64,000 nt of DNA from Desulfocapsa sp. (GTDB taxonomy: Bacteria; Desulfobacterota; Desulfobulbia; Desulfobulbales; Desulfocapsaceae): the NCBI GenBank assembly GCA_013792135.1, contig VMSP01000058.1, forward strand, positions 1 through 64,000. Direction: 5' to 3'. Each line of letters opens with the position of its first letter. The first letter of the stretch is position 1. Below are positions 48,294 through 57,528 of the stretch, one piece after another. Below the pieces are notes generated by a model. It had not been told where the DNA came from. It did no database searches and saw only the letters and a list, made by a program, of their open reading frames with translations. Made by a program: the position numbers and the translations under genes.

Positions 48294-48705
48294 AATTCCC
48301 CTTAAAACGCTACTCTGGATGGAGAAAATAAAAATTGTCAGTGATCCACTCATTGACAATGAGCGGATTGGGTTGGAATTGATCGAAAAGGTTTGGGGGC
48401 GGCATGACTTTATCCGTCCGCAACTTCGTCAAAAAAACATAACATACAGAAAAGCACTCATTAGCACCTGTACCCTGAATACAAAATGGGAACGATATGC
48501 ATATTCCAGATTCATGAATATGGAACCAGGTCAATGGCTTTTAATGAAGAACCTGATACCAGAAATTGAAATAACCTTCCGGTTCAAGTTGTCAGATTCT
48601 CAAATCATACAACTTTATCGGGTGCGAAAAAGAGCACATAGAACCAAAGAAAGGCAAGCTCAAAATCTTCAAAATGACCAAGAAAAAGATGCGACAAAAC
48701 ATTAA
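48262..48705 (+). CDS. Hypothetical basic protein of the element
   Basis: A 147-residue protein overlapping the sigma-like gene by 32 bases. It has an N-terminal helix that may be an HTH (REYAKNSKIPLKTLLWMEK) and a strongly basic C-terminus (RVRKRAHRTKERQ). A nucleic-acid-binding role is plausible but no family is recognised. Confidence 0.5.
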   Translation: MDIREYAKNSKIPLKTLLWMEKIKIVSDPLIDNERIGLELIEKVWGRHDFIRPQLRQKNITYRKALISTCTLNTKWERYAYSRFMNMEPGQWLLMKNLIPEIEITFRFKLSDSQIIQLYRVRKRAHRTKERQAQNLQNDQEKDATKH

Positions 48706-48729
48706 CTAAGTAAAAGAAAAATTTTTTAT

Positions 48730-49263
48730 GTGGATGCGACTGCAATGATGCCTCAAACAAAAAAACAAACTCAAAAAATCATTCTGATTATCGGTGCATT
48801 TTTTATGTTCTCCAGTTCGATCTGTAGTTTGGTTTGGGGGCTTGAAATCAGGCAGGATTTATACAGCTACTCGCCCGCCAAAATCACACCTGTACAAATT
48901 CCAATCCATCAAACTTTTGTCATTGAAAGACAACCATCTTTTTACGCCCGGCCAGAAAGCCGCCCGCTGCCTGTGGTTTATTTTGAACTGGGCAGCGCAT
49001 GGCTATCCCCTGATGCCAGTAGCAATCTCCTGATGGACTTACGAGAATGTTGTGCCGCCTGCCCTCTCTACCTCACTGGCTACACCTGTTCGCTTGGGGT
49101 GGAAAGTGAAAATCAGAAACTTTCCAGGCATCGGGCCGAGACCGTTGCCGCCCTGCTTCGGAGGAACGGCTACAAGGTGGCTTCGGCGGAAGGAAAAGGG
49201 ATGATTTACGGAAGCAACCCCGAAAGTAACCGAATGGTGGAGATCAAACTAACGAAAAAATGA
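48730..49263 (+). CDS. OmpA-like peptidoglycan-binding protein
   Basis: A 177-residue membrane-anchored protein: one N-terminal hydrophobic segment (about residues 18-40), then a C-terminal OmpA-type domain with VVYFELGSAWLSPDA, the conserved LSRHRAETVAALL (R and A contacts) and GMIYGSNPESNRMVEI. OmpA-C domains hold peptidoglycan. It directly precedes the conjugative pilus genes and may anchor the transfer machine in the cell wall. Confidence 0.7.
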   Translation: MDATAMMPQTKKQTQKIILIIGAFFMFSSSICSLVWGLEIRQDLYSYSPAKITPVQIPIHQTFVIERQPSFYARPESRPLPVVYFELGSAWLSPDASSNLLMDLRECCAACPLYLTGYTCSLGVESENQKLSRHRAETVAALLRRNGYKVASAEGKGMIYGSNPESNRMVEIKLTKK

Positions 49264-49353
49264 TTCTTTGACATGGCAAACAAACCCTTTCTGCCAACAG
49301 AATAAAAAAACGCACAATCTCGTGCAACAACTGCAACAAAAGGAGAAGCAATC

Positions 49354-49647
49354 ATGAAAAAAGTAACTTTTTTTGCCATCTTAACCGTTTTACTGCTCCA
49401 GACAGTTAATGTCTTTGCCATGGCAACTCCGGCGGCTGGTTCATTTGCCTATGACCTGTACGATATTGCGGTCACCCAGATTTTACTTGGCCCAATTGGA
49501 TTTGTCGCTGGTGTCGCCTCGATGGTTTTTGCGGCCATCCTTGCTATCCGGCAGATGATTCTCCCTGCAGCTGGTGTTGTTCTTGGCGGCGCATTCCTGC
49601 TTTCCGCTGATACCGTAGTTTCGTCAATCGGCTCTGTAATCATCTAA
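49354..49647 (+). CDS. traA: Conjugative pilin, TraA/VirB2-like
   Basis: A 97-residue prepilin-like protein: signal peptide (residues 1-22 or so), a Gly/Ala segment, and two membrane helices around ILLGPIGFVAGVASMVFAAILAI and ILPAAGVVLGGAFLL. Its place right before traL fits the F-type pilin TraA. Final processing or cyclisation cannot be predicted. Confidence is lower than for the larger tra genes because the family is short and variable. Confidence 0.75.
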   Translation: MKKVTFFAILTVLLLQTVNVFAMATPAAGSFAYDLYDIAVTQILLGPIGFVAGVASMVFAAILAIRQMILPAAGVVLGGAFLLSADTVVSSIGSVII

Positions 49648-49670
49648 CAAGACCATAGAGGCTACAAGCA

Positions 49671-49940
49671 ATGATCGCCAGAAAGTTTCCGCAATATCTG
49701 TCTAAACCGTTTCAGGTGCTGTGGTTTGAGGTGGACGAACTGGTTTTGTTCCTCTTCTTCCTGACCCTGGCCTTACTCTACGGCAAGCTGATGTGGCTTA
49801 TCTTTCTGGTGTGTCAGTATTCCTACACCAAAACCAAACGCTCTCAGGCACGGGGATTCTTGAAACATGCACTTTATGTCTTTGGCCTGGTCAAAATGAA
49901 CAACTATCCCGACTATTTTCAGCAGGAGTTTCACGAGTGA
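49671..49940 (+). CDS. traL: Conjugative transfer protein TraL
   Basis: An 89-residue inner-membrane protein of the F-type T4SS. FPQYLSKPFQVLWFEVDELVLF and the following membrane segment match TraL/VirB3, which connects the pilus assembly base to the ATPase. It overlaps traE through GTGA at its stop. Confidence 0.85.
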   Translation: MIARKFPQYLSKPFQVLWFEVDELVLFLFFLTLALLYGKLMWLIFLVCQYSYTKTKRSQARGFLKHALYVFGLVKMNNYPDYFQQEFHE

Positions 49941-50596
49941 AAGCAGATATTTTCGTACAAAAATCCAGTAATTTATTCGTTGAAAACCGACTGCTTAAAT
50001 TTGCTATCGGGGCAATGGCCGTAGCCGTCTGTTTTAATTCCCTGATGGTGTATCGGGCCGTTAAATATCAGCGTACCGTGCTGATTCCACCCGCTATGAC
50101 CGGAACGGTGGAGTTCGTCCAGGGCAAGCCTACCGAGGGATATGTCAAGGACATGAGCAGACGGATTGTCAATCTGGCAACTACCTACTCCCCACCCACG
50201 GCCAGAGGGCAGTTTGATGATCTCCTTGCTCTCTACACCTCCGAATCCTATCCCGAAGCCTCAAAAAGCTGGTACTCCCTGGCTGGTCGGATTGAAGAAT
50301 CACAGGTCAGTTCGACATTTTACATGGAGACAATCACTTTAGGGGAAGGCACTATCGAGATATTTGGAAATTTGGTGCAGTTTGCCGGAGACACAAAACT
50401 TGAAACGGCAGCCAAAACCTATGTGGTCGCGTATCGCATCCGTGATGGTCGTTTTGAGATTAGCGAGTTCAAGGAGAAAAATCTCAGAGCGGACGCAGAC
50501 CAACTTAAAGCAGAGGCAGAAACAGAAGCAAAGCTCAAGAAAAACGCAGAGGCAAAAATGAAGAATGACAAGCAAGCGGAGACGATATCGAAATGA
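49937..50596 (+). CDS. traE: Conjugative transfer protein TraE
   Basis: A 219-residue bitopic protein of the VirB5/TraE class: cytoplasmic start, one membrane helix (about residues 18-40), then periplasmic domain with PPAMTGTVEFVQGKPTEGYV and YSLAGRIEESQVSSTFYMETI. It starts at GTG 49937, overlapping traL by GTGA; a longer frame would lie over traL. It forms part of the periplasmic pilus base. Confidence 0.87.
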   Translation: MKADIFVQKSSNLFVENRLLKFAIGAMAVAVCFNSLMVYRAVKYQRTVLIPPAMTGTVEFVQGKPTEGYVKDMSRRIVNLATTYSPPTARGQFDDLLALYTSESYPEASKSWYSLAGRIEESQVSSTFYMETITLGEGTIEIFGNLVQFAGDTKLETAAKTYVVAYRIRDGRFEISEFKEKNLRADADQLKAEAETEAKLKKNAEAKMKNDKQAETISK

Positions 50597-51636
50597 AAAA
50601 AATCTTACGGTTAAGCCTGTGCTTGCTTTTGACTGCATCCTCGGCGCAAGCCAAAGATGCACCTACTCCACCCGCTTCACCTATTCTGGTGGCGGATTTG
50701 GCAGCGCAAGCAAAACAAGAAGGACAACCACCTGTTCCCGTTCCGGTACCGCCAGTCACCACTGTTCAAAAATCAGCTCCAAATGAAGAACAAACTCCTG
50801 CCTTGAAAGAGCCGTCGAGGAGGCAAACACATGATCTGAAAGACCAAATCTCTATCCTTCCCACACAAACCCAACAGTCTCCGGTTATAAGAGAGCCAAA
50901 ACCAATAAAGCCTGCAAATGATTCAACTCCAGCAAATGACCCTTTTGACAATCCCACGCCGGTCAACTTTATTGCCCCTGAAATGCCTACTATCGTCCAG
51001 TTGTCCAATCGTGACATCAACCGGATTGTCTGTTCCGGGCCGATGAGTGATCTGATTTTTTCTGAGGAAAAAGGCGTGACTGGTCATTTCTCCGGCAATA
51101 GCGCTTTTATTAAATTCAAGGCAGAGGAGTTCAACGGTCTGCTGACCTATGCTGAGACTCCCAGCGAGTTGTTTGTTGTCTGCAATGGAGCGGTTTATAC
51201 CCTGATTGCCGAACCTCATGAGATCGCCTCTGTAACCCTGCATTTGGCGGCTCCCGCAAAGGATGTTTTCAAAAAGAATATCGACCATTACAAAAATATG
51301 CCTTTGGAAAAACAGGTCTTGCAAATTATCAAGGAAGGTTATGAAGGCGGCTATCCATCCAGCTACAAGGTTTCAAATGCTGATACCCTGATCCCCCTGT
51401 GTGGTGATCTGAGTGTCAACCTGATGCAGACCGTGGATGTAGAAGGGGTTGGATTGCGATTGAAGCAATTCAAGGTTGCCTCTACTAAGGGTGAGCCAAT
51501 GGAATTGCAGGAGAAAACCTTTCTGTCACTTGGCATCAGTGAATCCATCCTGGCCGTGGCGATAGAAGATCATGTTTTGAATACCGGCGAGGCGACCAGG
51601 GTGTTTGTGGTTGAAAAAAGGGAGCAATCGCAATGA
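50593..51636 (+). CDS. traK: Conjugative transfer protein TraK
   Basis: A 347-residue exported protein with a signal peptide and a long Pro-rich N-terminal stretch (about residues 25-125). The TraK/VirB9-like domain begins near VQLSNRDINRIVCSGPMSDLIFSEE. TraK is the outer-membrane-associated ring component. It overlaps traE and traB by four bases at each end. Confidence 0.85.
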   Translation: MKKILRLSLCLLLTASSAQAKDAPTPPASPILVADLAAQAKQEGQPPVPVPVPPVTTVQKSAPNEEQTPALKEPSRRQTHDLKDQISILPTQTQQSPVIREPKPIKPANDSTPANDPFDNPTPVNFIAPEMPTIVQLSNRDINRIVCSGPMSDLIFSEEKGVTGHFSGNSAFIKFKAEEFNGLLTYAETPSELFVVCNGAVYTLIAEPHEIASVTLHLAAPAKDVFKKNIDHYKNMPLEKQVLQIIKEGYEGGYPSSYKVSNADTLIPLCGDLSVNLMQTVDVEGVGLRLKQFKVASTKGEPMELQEKTFLSLGISESILAVAIEDHVLNTGEATRVFVVEKREQSQ

Positions 51637-52868
51637 CGCTGAAAGAGAGGTTTAGCAACCTGACACCACAAAACAAAAAGGTTTTAGTCTGGTCGGTAGT
51701 CGGTCTCGTTATTCTGGGAATCGCTGTTACTGGGTACAATTCCCGCGCCAAAAAAACTGTAGAGGTTGCGGCGACAGAAAAAAACAAGACCATCCATCTT
51801 GACCCTGACATGATTGAAAAAACCATGCTCAAGGAACAGGGGCGGCAGATTGATACCCTGAAAAAAACCGTGAATGATCTGACGAAAAGCCAGACCGATT
51901 TTTTGGCTATTGCAGAGAAGAAAAGCAAAGACGAAGAGAGCAGAAAAATAGTTATCCCCACGCCTGAACAATTATCTCAGGGCAAACCAGTGCCTATGCC
52001 TGTACTCGATGCAAAAGGGAAACCTGTTCTTGATGAACAGGGAAAACCTTTATTCGATACCAGCCCCTCAGCATCAACGCCTGGCCGCAACCTGGGGCCA
52101 TCACCTCAAGGTGGCGGTCGCGGAGGCCAGAAGCAGGAAAAAAAGATCGTCGGCAAGATTTCGGTGGTCTCCAATACGACCGCAGCTCTACCCAAAGATG
52201 ATGGTAAAAAAAAAGGACGGACGGTTTATCTCCCTCCTTCCTTTATGGAGGCGAGCCTTTTGACCGGTTTCGATGCTGCTACTTCGAGCGGTGCCAAGGG
52301 GGGGAACTCCGAACCTCTTTTGCTCCGTATCCAGACCCCGGCGGTACTGCCAAATGACATCAAGGCGAATCTGTCCGGCTGTTTTGTCATTGCCGAAGCG
52401 GTAGGCAGGTTGGATAAAGAACGGGCCGATGTTCGCCTGGTGTCATTGTCCTGTCTATCCAATGAGGGCAGCGCTGTCATCGACACCCCGATCAAGGGCT
52501 TTGTAACTGATTCTGACTCCAAGGTTGGCCTTTCTGGACGAGTTGTTTCCCGGATGGGGGCATCAACTGCCAGGGCGATTATAGCCGGATTTTTTGGCGG
52601 TGCTGGTGAAGCGTTAAAAGCGGCGGCCACCACAACCTCATCATCGGTACTGGGAACAACCAACTCTGTTGATGCTTCGCAGGTCGGGAAGTATGCCGTC
52701 GGTGGTGGACTCTCAGAGGGGGCAAACACCTTGCAAGATTTTTACATGGATTTAGCAAAACAGACGACACCGGTAATCGAAGTGGCTGCCACCAAGAAAA
52801 TCACGGTCATTGTCTCAGAAGGTAAAGACCTTGAGATTAAAGACAACAAGAGAGACGAATCGTTATGA
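51633..52868 (+). CDS. traB: Conjugative transfer protein TraB
   Basis: A 411-residue VirB10-type protein: N-terminal membrane anchor (about residues 16-36), a coiled-coil and Pro-rich linker, and a periplasmic domain starting KISVVSNTTAALPKDDGKKKG. TraB links inner-membrane components to the TraK/TraV core. It overlaps traV by four bases. Confidence 0.87.
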   Translation: MTLKERFSNLTPQNKKVLVWSVVGLVILGIAVTGYNSRAKKTVEVAATEKNKTIHLDPDMIEKTMLKEQGRQIDTLKKTVNDLTKSQTDFLAIAEKKSKDEESRKIVIPTPEQLSQGKPVPMPVLDAKGKPVLDEQGKPLFDTSPSASTPGRNLGPSPQGGGRGGQKQEKKIVGKISVVSNTTAALPKDDGKKKGRTVYLPPSFMEASLLTGFDAATSSGAKGGNSEPLLLRIQTPAVLPNDIKANLSGCFVIAEAVGRLDKERADVRLVSLSCLSNEGSAVIDTPIKGFVTDSDSKVGLSGRVVSRMGASTARAIIAGFFGGAGEALKAAATTTSSSVLGTTNSVDASQVGKYAVGGGLSEGANTLQDFYMDLAKQTTPVIEVAATKKITVIVSEGKDLEIKDNKRDESL

Positions 52869-53443
52869 AATTACCCTATGTCATTCTGCCCTTATTGCTT
52901 CTTGTGCTTCTGTCAGGTTGTAGCGGATTAGGAAAAGTTGTCAATCCCTACGAAGAAAACTTCAAGTGCCGCACCAGAGATGATGCCGGCAAGTGTATTG
53001 ATACGCCATCCGCTTACAAGGAGGCCAGGTTCCCCGATGCTGATGATGCTACCGACATAACAACCTGCTCCGACACCAAGGGCAACAAGATTCCTTGTCC
53101 TGAAGCAACCGAAGGCTCTAAGACATCCTGCACAGATGTTGAAGGCGCAGCGATTCCCTGCCCTTCTCCTACAACTGATGATTCCAAAATCACTATAACA
53201 AAAGTGTCAAAAACCAACATCAACCAGCTAACCGCCCAAAACAGCCGCTACAAGGCACTTACGGAACTCCTGGAGGAACCGGACAAGCCCATGCTGGAGC
53301 CACCTAAAATCATGCGGGTGCTGATGCTGCCCTACAAAGGGGAGAGCGATGAGCTGTTCATGACTCGCTATGTCTATTTGAAACTAAAAGATTCTCAATG
53401 GGTGCTGACAGATATAAGTGAAAAGGTAAAGGCAAAACAATGA
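52865..53443 (+). CDS. traV: Conjugative transfer lipoprotein TraV
   Basis: A 192-residue lipoprotein with lipobox LLSGC (Cys19). It has a middle domain with two 21-residue repeats, each a C-x9-C unit (68-78 and 89-99), and a C-terminal domain with MLPYKGESDELFMTRYVYL. TraV is the outer-membrane lipoprotein of the F-type core. It overlaps traB and traC by four bases. Confidence 0.85.
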   Translation: MKLPYVILPLLLLVLLSGCSGLGKVVNPYEENFKCRTRDDAGKCIDTPSAYKEARFPDADDATDITTCSDTKGNKIPCPEATEGSKTSCTDVEGAAIPCPSPTTDDSKITITKVSKTNINQLTAQNSRYKALTELLEEPDKPMLEPPKIMRVLMLPYKGESDELFMTRYVYLKLKDSQWVLTDISEKVKAKQ

Positions 53444-55986
53444 ATGATTTTTTTGAACGGCTTCTCTACGGCAATACCGAATACCTGAAACACAGCGATC
53501 TAGCAAAATTGACCAGGCGGCATCCCTTTTCTGCCTTCCTGAATTATGTCGCTTACGACCAGAAGAATGAAATCTATGTGAATCAGGACTCCACCTTTGG
53601 GATGATATGGGAGTGTTCCCCGCTTACCTATGCAGGGGAGAAGGCCATGAACTCATTAGAAGGCATTTTCAGGGCAGGTATGCCCTATGGCACTATTATC
53701 CAATTTGTTCTCCATGCTGATTCCCATATAGAACCAATCATAGAGCGGTATCGAAACAGTCGCACCAGAACAGAACCAATCATTGCTACCAATACCGAGC
53801 GAGTTACTGAATTTCTGATCGACGGGAAAAAAGGGCTGGAGGCATGCAGCTTTATTCCGGTCAGGAATTTCCGGCTGTTTGTAGCGGTTAAAGTCCCTGG
53901 GGATGCGACAGGTATGCCCAAGCCGGAAGAGCTTGATGATAAAAAGAAGGTTGCGCCGATACTCGACATCAAACGGCAGATCAACGAGACATTGAGAGCG
54001 GCCCATCTTTACCCCAGGAATCTGTCACCAGGCGACCTTATAGAGTGGATGCGGCGGTTACTCAACACCTACCCCAAGGATTATCCAGAGCATAACTTCA
54101 ATCACTACAGCCCTGATATTCCCATCCTGAAACAGATTATCAATGCAGATACCGTTATCAAAGAAGGCAGCGATTATATTCAGGCTGGAGACAAATACTG
54201 GTGTTGCACAACACCCAAGAGCTTCCCCCGTGATGTGGACCCGATGCAGACCAATTCCCTGTTCGGCGGGATATGGGGCATCGTCTCTGATGCGGACCAG
54301 ATCAAGACTGATTTTCTCTATTCCTTCAATATCGTCAATCAGAAGGGATTGGATGTCACAATCCACGCAAAAACCAACCTGATGCTCAACCAGAAAGGGG
54401 TTGGCTCGTTATCTACCCTGCTTCATCGCAAACAGGCTGAACACATAGAGGCCGCCGACGACCTAGAACATGGCGTGAAATTTCTCAAGATCATCCCCGT
54501 TTTCTGGGTGGTTTCGGACGATGTAGAAAAAGCCAGAGATTCATGTACCCGTGTGAGACGGTTGTGGGAGAATAACGGCTATGTAATGCAACGGGATAAT
54601 ATGGTCCTGAAAATCCTGTTTATCTCGTCCTTTCCTCTTTGTCTTTATGCCAATGGGAAGAACATAGAAAACCTGGAGCGTGATTTTACTGCACCTGTAC
54701 CGTCAATCACTCCGTTGCTGCCTGTTCAGGGCGATTTTGTTGGTTCCGGCGGTGTTCCGAATCTGATCTTCACGGGACGGAAAGGACAGTTGGTTTCGCT
54801 GGACTTCTTCGCTAAAGGGGCAACCAACTTTAATTGTTTTTGCTGTGCTACATCTGGTTCAGGCAAGTCCTTTCTGGTCAACTTCATCGCCTTTAACTAT
54901 TTCGCTTGTGGCTCCATAATCCGCATCATTGATATTGGTGGTTCTTACAAAAAAATAGCTGATATGTTGGGCGCAAGGTATCTGGATTTCAGTCCTGATA
55001 CAAAAATATGCCTCAACCCCTTTACTAATATCATAGAGCCGGAGGAGGAATTAGCAGCAGTTGCAACAGTCTTTGCGCAAATGGCCTACGCCAACTCGAA
55101 TAAAGGATGCGAGGATGTCGAGGAAACAAATTTATTTTATTGGGCGGTGCATTGGGCTTGGAACCAAAAAGGGCAGGCGGCTGATGCCAATACGGTCTGG
55201 GAATTTATGAAATTATTCCCCAATGGCCCTGGTATGGAACAACATAAAGAATCTGATGCCAACAAAAACTTAATTGAGAAGGCCAGAAAATTAGGCTTTC
55301 TCTTGATGAATTTCACATCACATGGCTTTTACGGCAAGTTCTTTTGCGGCCCCAGCACCTTTGATATTCGCAATGATGAGTTTGTTGTCCTTGAATTGGA
55401 GAACCTGAAAGTAAAACCTGATTTATACAAGGTTGTCACCATGCTCATTATCAATGCCGTTACCCAAGACCTCTACCTCTCAGACCGGTCACGGCATCGA
55501 CTCATTATTTTCGATGAAGCTTGGCAGTTTTTGGATAAGTCCTCAATGCTTGCTCCTGTAGTCAATGAAGGCTACCGCAGGGCCAGAAAATACTCCGGCA
55601 GTTTCATGATTATCACCCAATCTATTCTTGATCTCGATTTATTTGGTGAGGTTGGAACGGTAATCAAAGACAACTCGGCCTTCAAAATCTTTTTGGAATC
55701 TCCTGCTTTTGACAAGGCGAAAGACCTGAAACTCATTGATTACGATGACTTTTCGATGAAACTCCTGAAAAGCATCAAATCCAACCCCCCACACTATTCA
55801 GAGATTTTCTTCGATACGCCCTTTGGAATCGGCCCGGCCCGGCTGATCGTCAACGATTATGCCTATTTTATCTACACTTCCAAGGCTTCAGAAATCGCCA
55901 TGATCGAAGAGCGTGTTAAATCCGGCATGACCTATCACGAGGCTATTCTGGAAATGGTTGAGTTGCGGCAAAATGGCGAACTGTAA
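53440..55986 (+). CDS. traC: T4SS ATPase TraC (VirB4 family)
   Basis: An 848-residue cytoplasmic ATPase energising pilus assembly. Walker A ATSGSGKS has its Lys at residue 476; Walker B LIIFDE is at 688-693. The N-terminal TraC/VirB4 domain (HPFSAFLNYVAYDQ) and ITQSILDLDLFGE distal motif agree with F-type TraC. It overlaps traV at the start and is followed by traW. Confidence 0.95.
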   Translation: MNDFFERLLYGNTEYLKHSDLAKLTRRHPFSAFLNYVAYDQKNEIYVNQDSTFGMIWECSPLTYAGEKAMNSLEGIFRAGMPYGTIIQFVLHADSHIEPIIERYRNSRTRTEPIIATNTERVTEFLIDGKKGLEACSFIPVRNFRLFVAVKVPGDATGMPKPEELDDKKKVAPILDIKRQINETLRAAHLYPRNLSPGDLIEWMRRLLNTYPKDYPEHNFNHYSPDIPILKQIINADTVIKEGSDYIQAGDKYWCCTTPKSFPRDVDPMQTNSLFGGIWGIVSDADQIKTDFLYSFNIVNQKGLDVTIHAKTNLMLNQKGVGSLSTLLHRKQAEHIEAADDLEHGVKFLKIIPVFWVVSDDVEKARDSCTRVRRLWENNGYVMQRDNMVLKILFISSFPLCLYANGKNIENLERDFTAPVPSITPLLPVQGDFVGSGGVPNLIFTGRKGQLVSLDFFAKGATNFNCFCCATSGSGKSFLVNFIAFNYFACGSIIRIIDIGGSYKKIADMLGARYLDFSPDTKICLNPFTNIIEPEEELAAVATVFAQMAYANSNKGCEDVEETNLFYWAVHWAWNQKGQAADANTVWEFMKLFPNGPGMEQHKESDANKNLIEKARKLGFLLMNFTSHGFYGKFFCGPSTFDIRNDEFVVLELENLKVKPDLYKVVTMLIINAVTQDLYLSDRSRHRLIIFDEAWQFLDKSSMLAPVVNEGYRRARKYSGSFMIITQSILDLDLFGEVGTVIKDNSAFKIFLESPAFDKAKDLKLIDYDDFSMKLLKSIKSNPPHYSEIFFDTPFGIGPARLIVNDYAYFIYTSKASEIAMIEERVKSGMTYHEAILEMVELRQNGEL

Positions 55987-56605
55987 GGTTTATCTCATAA
56001 TTGGACTGGCATTCATGATCACTGCCCTTGTTCTGGGATCGGTGCTGCTGGTATCTGCCACCTCTCAGACCAAAAATCTTGGCACTATCGGGACTACCTA
56101 TCCCGTAGTAGAGCCGGACTTGGTGGAAGAGGTCAAGGCCAGGATTGACAAGGGAAAAATGGCAAAGATCATGGAAGGGCATAGGCAGAACTATAAGCCA
56201 AAAGACATCCATGCCTTGCCTACAGCCAAGAGAGATCGGACTTTTTTTGTTGATATGACCTACACCTTAGATCACGACATTCCAGGCGAAAATGGTGAGA
56301 TCATGTACAAGCGAGGGCTTACCTGGAACCCTTTGGATTATGTTTCCCCACCCGAATTAGTGGTCATCAATGGCGAGAGCGCAAAGCAAGTTGAATGGTT
56401 TGAGAAATCACCATATTACAAGAATCTAAAAATCAAACTGCTGATTTCCGCAGGATTTGCCGCACCCTTGATAAAGCAATTAGGCAGGCCAGTCTTTTAT
56501 CTGACCAAAACCATAGCTGATCGTCTGCAATTAACCGCTGCCCCCTGCGTGATTACCCAAAATGGGAAAAACATGATGGTGCAGGAGGTGAAGATTGATG
56601 AATAA
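55973..56605 (+). CDS. traW: Conjugative transfer protein TraW
   Basis: A 210-residue protein of the TraW family: hydrophobic N-terminus, then conserved periplasmic stretches YPVVEPDLVEEVKARID and FVDMTYTLDHDI...GLTWNPLDYV. TraW aids F-pilus assembly and partners TrbC. The ATG at 55973 lies within traC's last codons; a TTG at 55958 is the alternative. Confidence 0.85.
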   Translation: MANCKVYLIIGLAFMITALVLGSVLLVSATSQTKNLGTIGTTYPVVEPDLVEEVKARIDKGKMAKIMEGHRQNYKPKDIHALPTAKRDRTFFVDMTYTLDHDIPGENGEIMYKRGLTWNPLDYVSPPELVVINGESAKQVEWFEKSPYYKNLKIKLLISAGFAAPLIKQLGRPVFYLTKTIADRLQLTAAPCVITQNGKNMMVQEVKIDE

Positions 56606-57527
56606 ATACCTGCTGGCCTTAGTGCTTTTGTTTGCAGCAACTCCCGCCTTTGCTCTGTTTAAGTCAGGAGATTCATTCAATGAAGCCTCAGATGTTAATT
56701 GGGGTGATATTGAATTTATGTTTTTAGGGATTTGCATCTGTCCCAGACCGCCGCCTATCTTTTATGAAGAGGGCGAGATTTACCAATATTGGGATCCGTC
56801 CATATTCATAGATACGGTTTCAATGGCTAATTATTCCGCATTTACAGGGTCGGGTGGAGAAGAAAACACCGGAGGAATCGACGATATTCTTGGTGGAAAG
56901 AACAAGAGTTCGGACGCGGTATCTATTGCCGATGAATCCACCTTTTTTCAGGCACATGCGTTTATCTTTTCGCTAATGGATGAGATGGATTTGTGCGTAA
57001 ACGACGATATTGGAGCCTGGTGGACTGAATTTGATTCTATGTGGCAGAGCGATGAGCTCGTAGTCACTATCACGCCGGAAGTCGCATTATTTGCCAATAA
57101 AGCCATGCAGCTACTTTGTATGACAGATGCAGCGGCGGTAAATCTTGGTTTCCCGCTTGACTTTATGACCTGGTGTATAGGGAGCAGCGGGTCAACCTAT
57201 CCCGTAAGCGGCCATGTGGACAACGACAATATCGTTCAGGCCAGCAATACGGTAGCGTCACGACTGATCTTCAAACTGAACCGATTGTTCATGCTCTGCG
57301 ACCCTGCGCCTATTTGTGGCTGCGAATACACACCGATCTGGACAAAAAGCCATTACAAGATGCACACGGCCCGCCCTGGACTTCGAGCCACCTGGCCTAT
57401 AGGAAAAGCAGCCAAGTTCTATGACTCCGGCCTCAATCCGCCCTATGAGGGAGAGAAGGGGTCAAATGATGAATTCCTCTGGGTGGTATTCAGGAAGGTA
57501 CTTTGTTGTACTTGTTGTGAAGAATGA
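56598..57527 (+). CDS. traU: Conjugative transfer protein TraU
   Basis: A 309-residue exported protein with a signal peptide (about residues 1-21) and many cysteines. ICICPRPPP and the closing CGCEYTPIWTKSHYK are typical of TraU, as is the C-terminal cluster ending FRKVLCCTCCEE. The high Cys content suits disulfide-dependent folding by the thioredoxin-like TraF and TrbC. It overlaps the traW stop (ATG at 56598 rather than TTG at 56595). Confidence 0.87.
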   Translation: MNKYLLALVLLFAATPAFALFKSGDSFNEASDVNWGDIEFMFLGICICPRPPPIFYEEGEIYQYWDPSIFIDTVSMANYSAFTGSGGEENTGGIDDILGGKNKSSDAVSIADESTFFQAHAFIFSLMDEMDLCVNDDIGAWWTEFDSMWQSDELVVTITPEVALFANKAMQLLCMTDAAAVNLGFPLDFMTWCIGSSGSTYPVSGHVDNDNIVQASNTVASRLIFKLNRLFMLCDPAPICGCEYTPIWTKSHYKMHTARPGLRATWPIGKAAKFYDSGLNPPYEGEKGSNDEFLWVVFRKVLCCTCCEE

Positions 57528-57528
57528 T

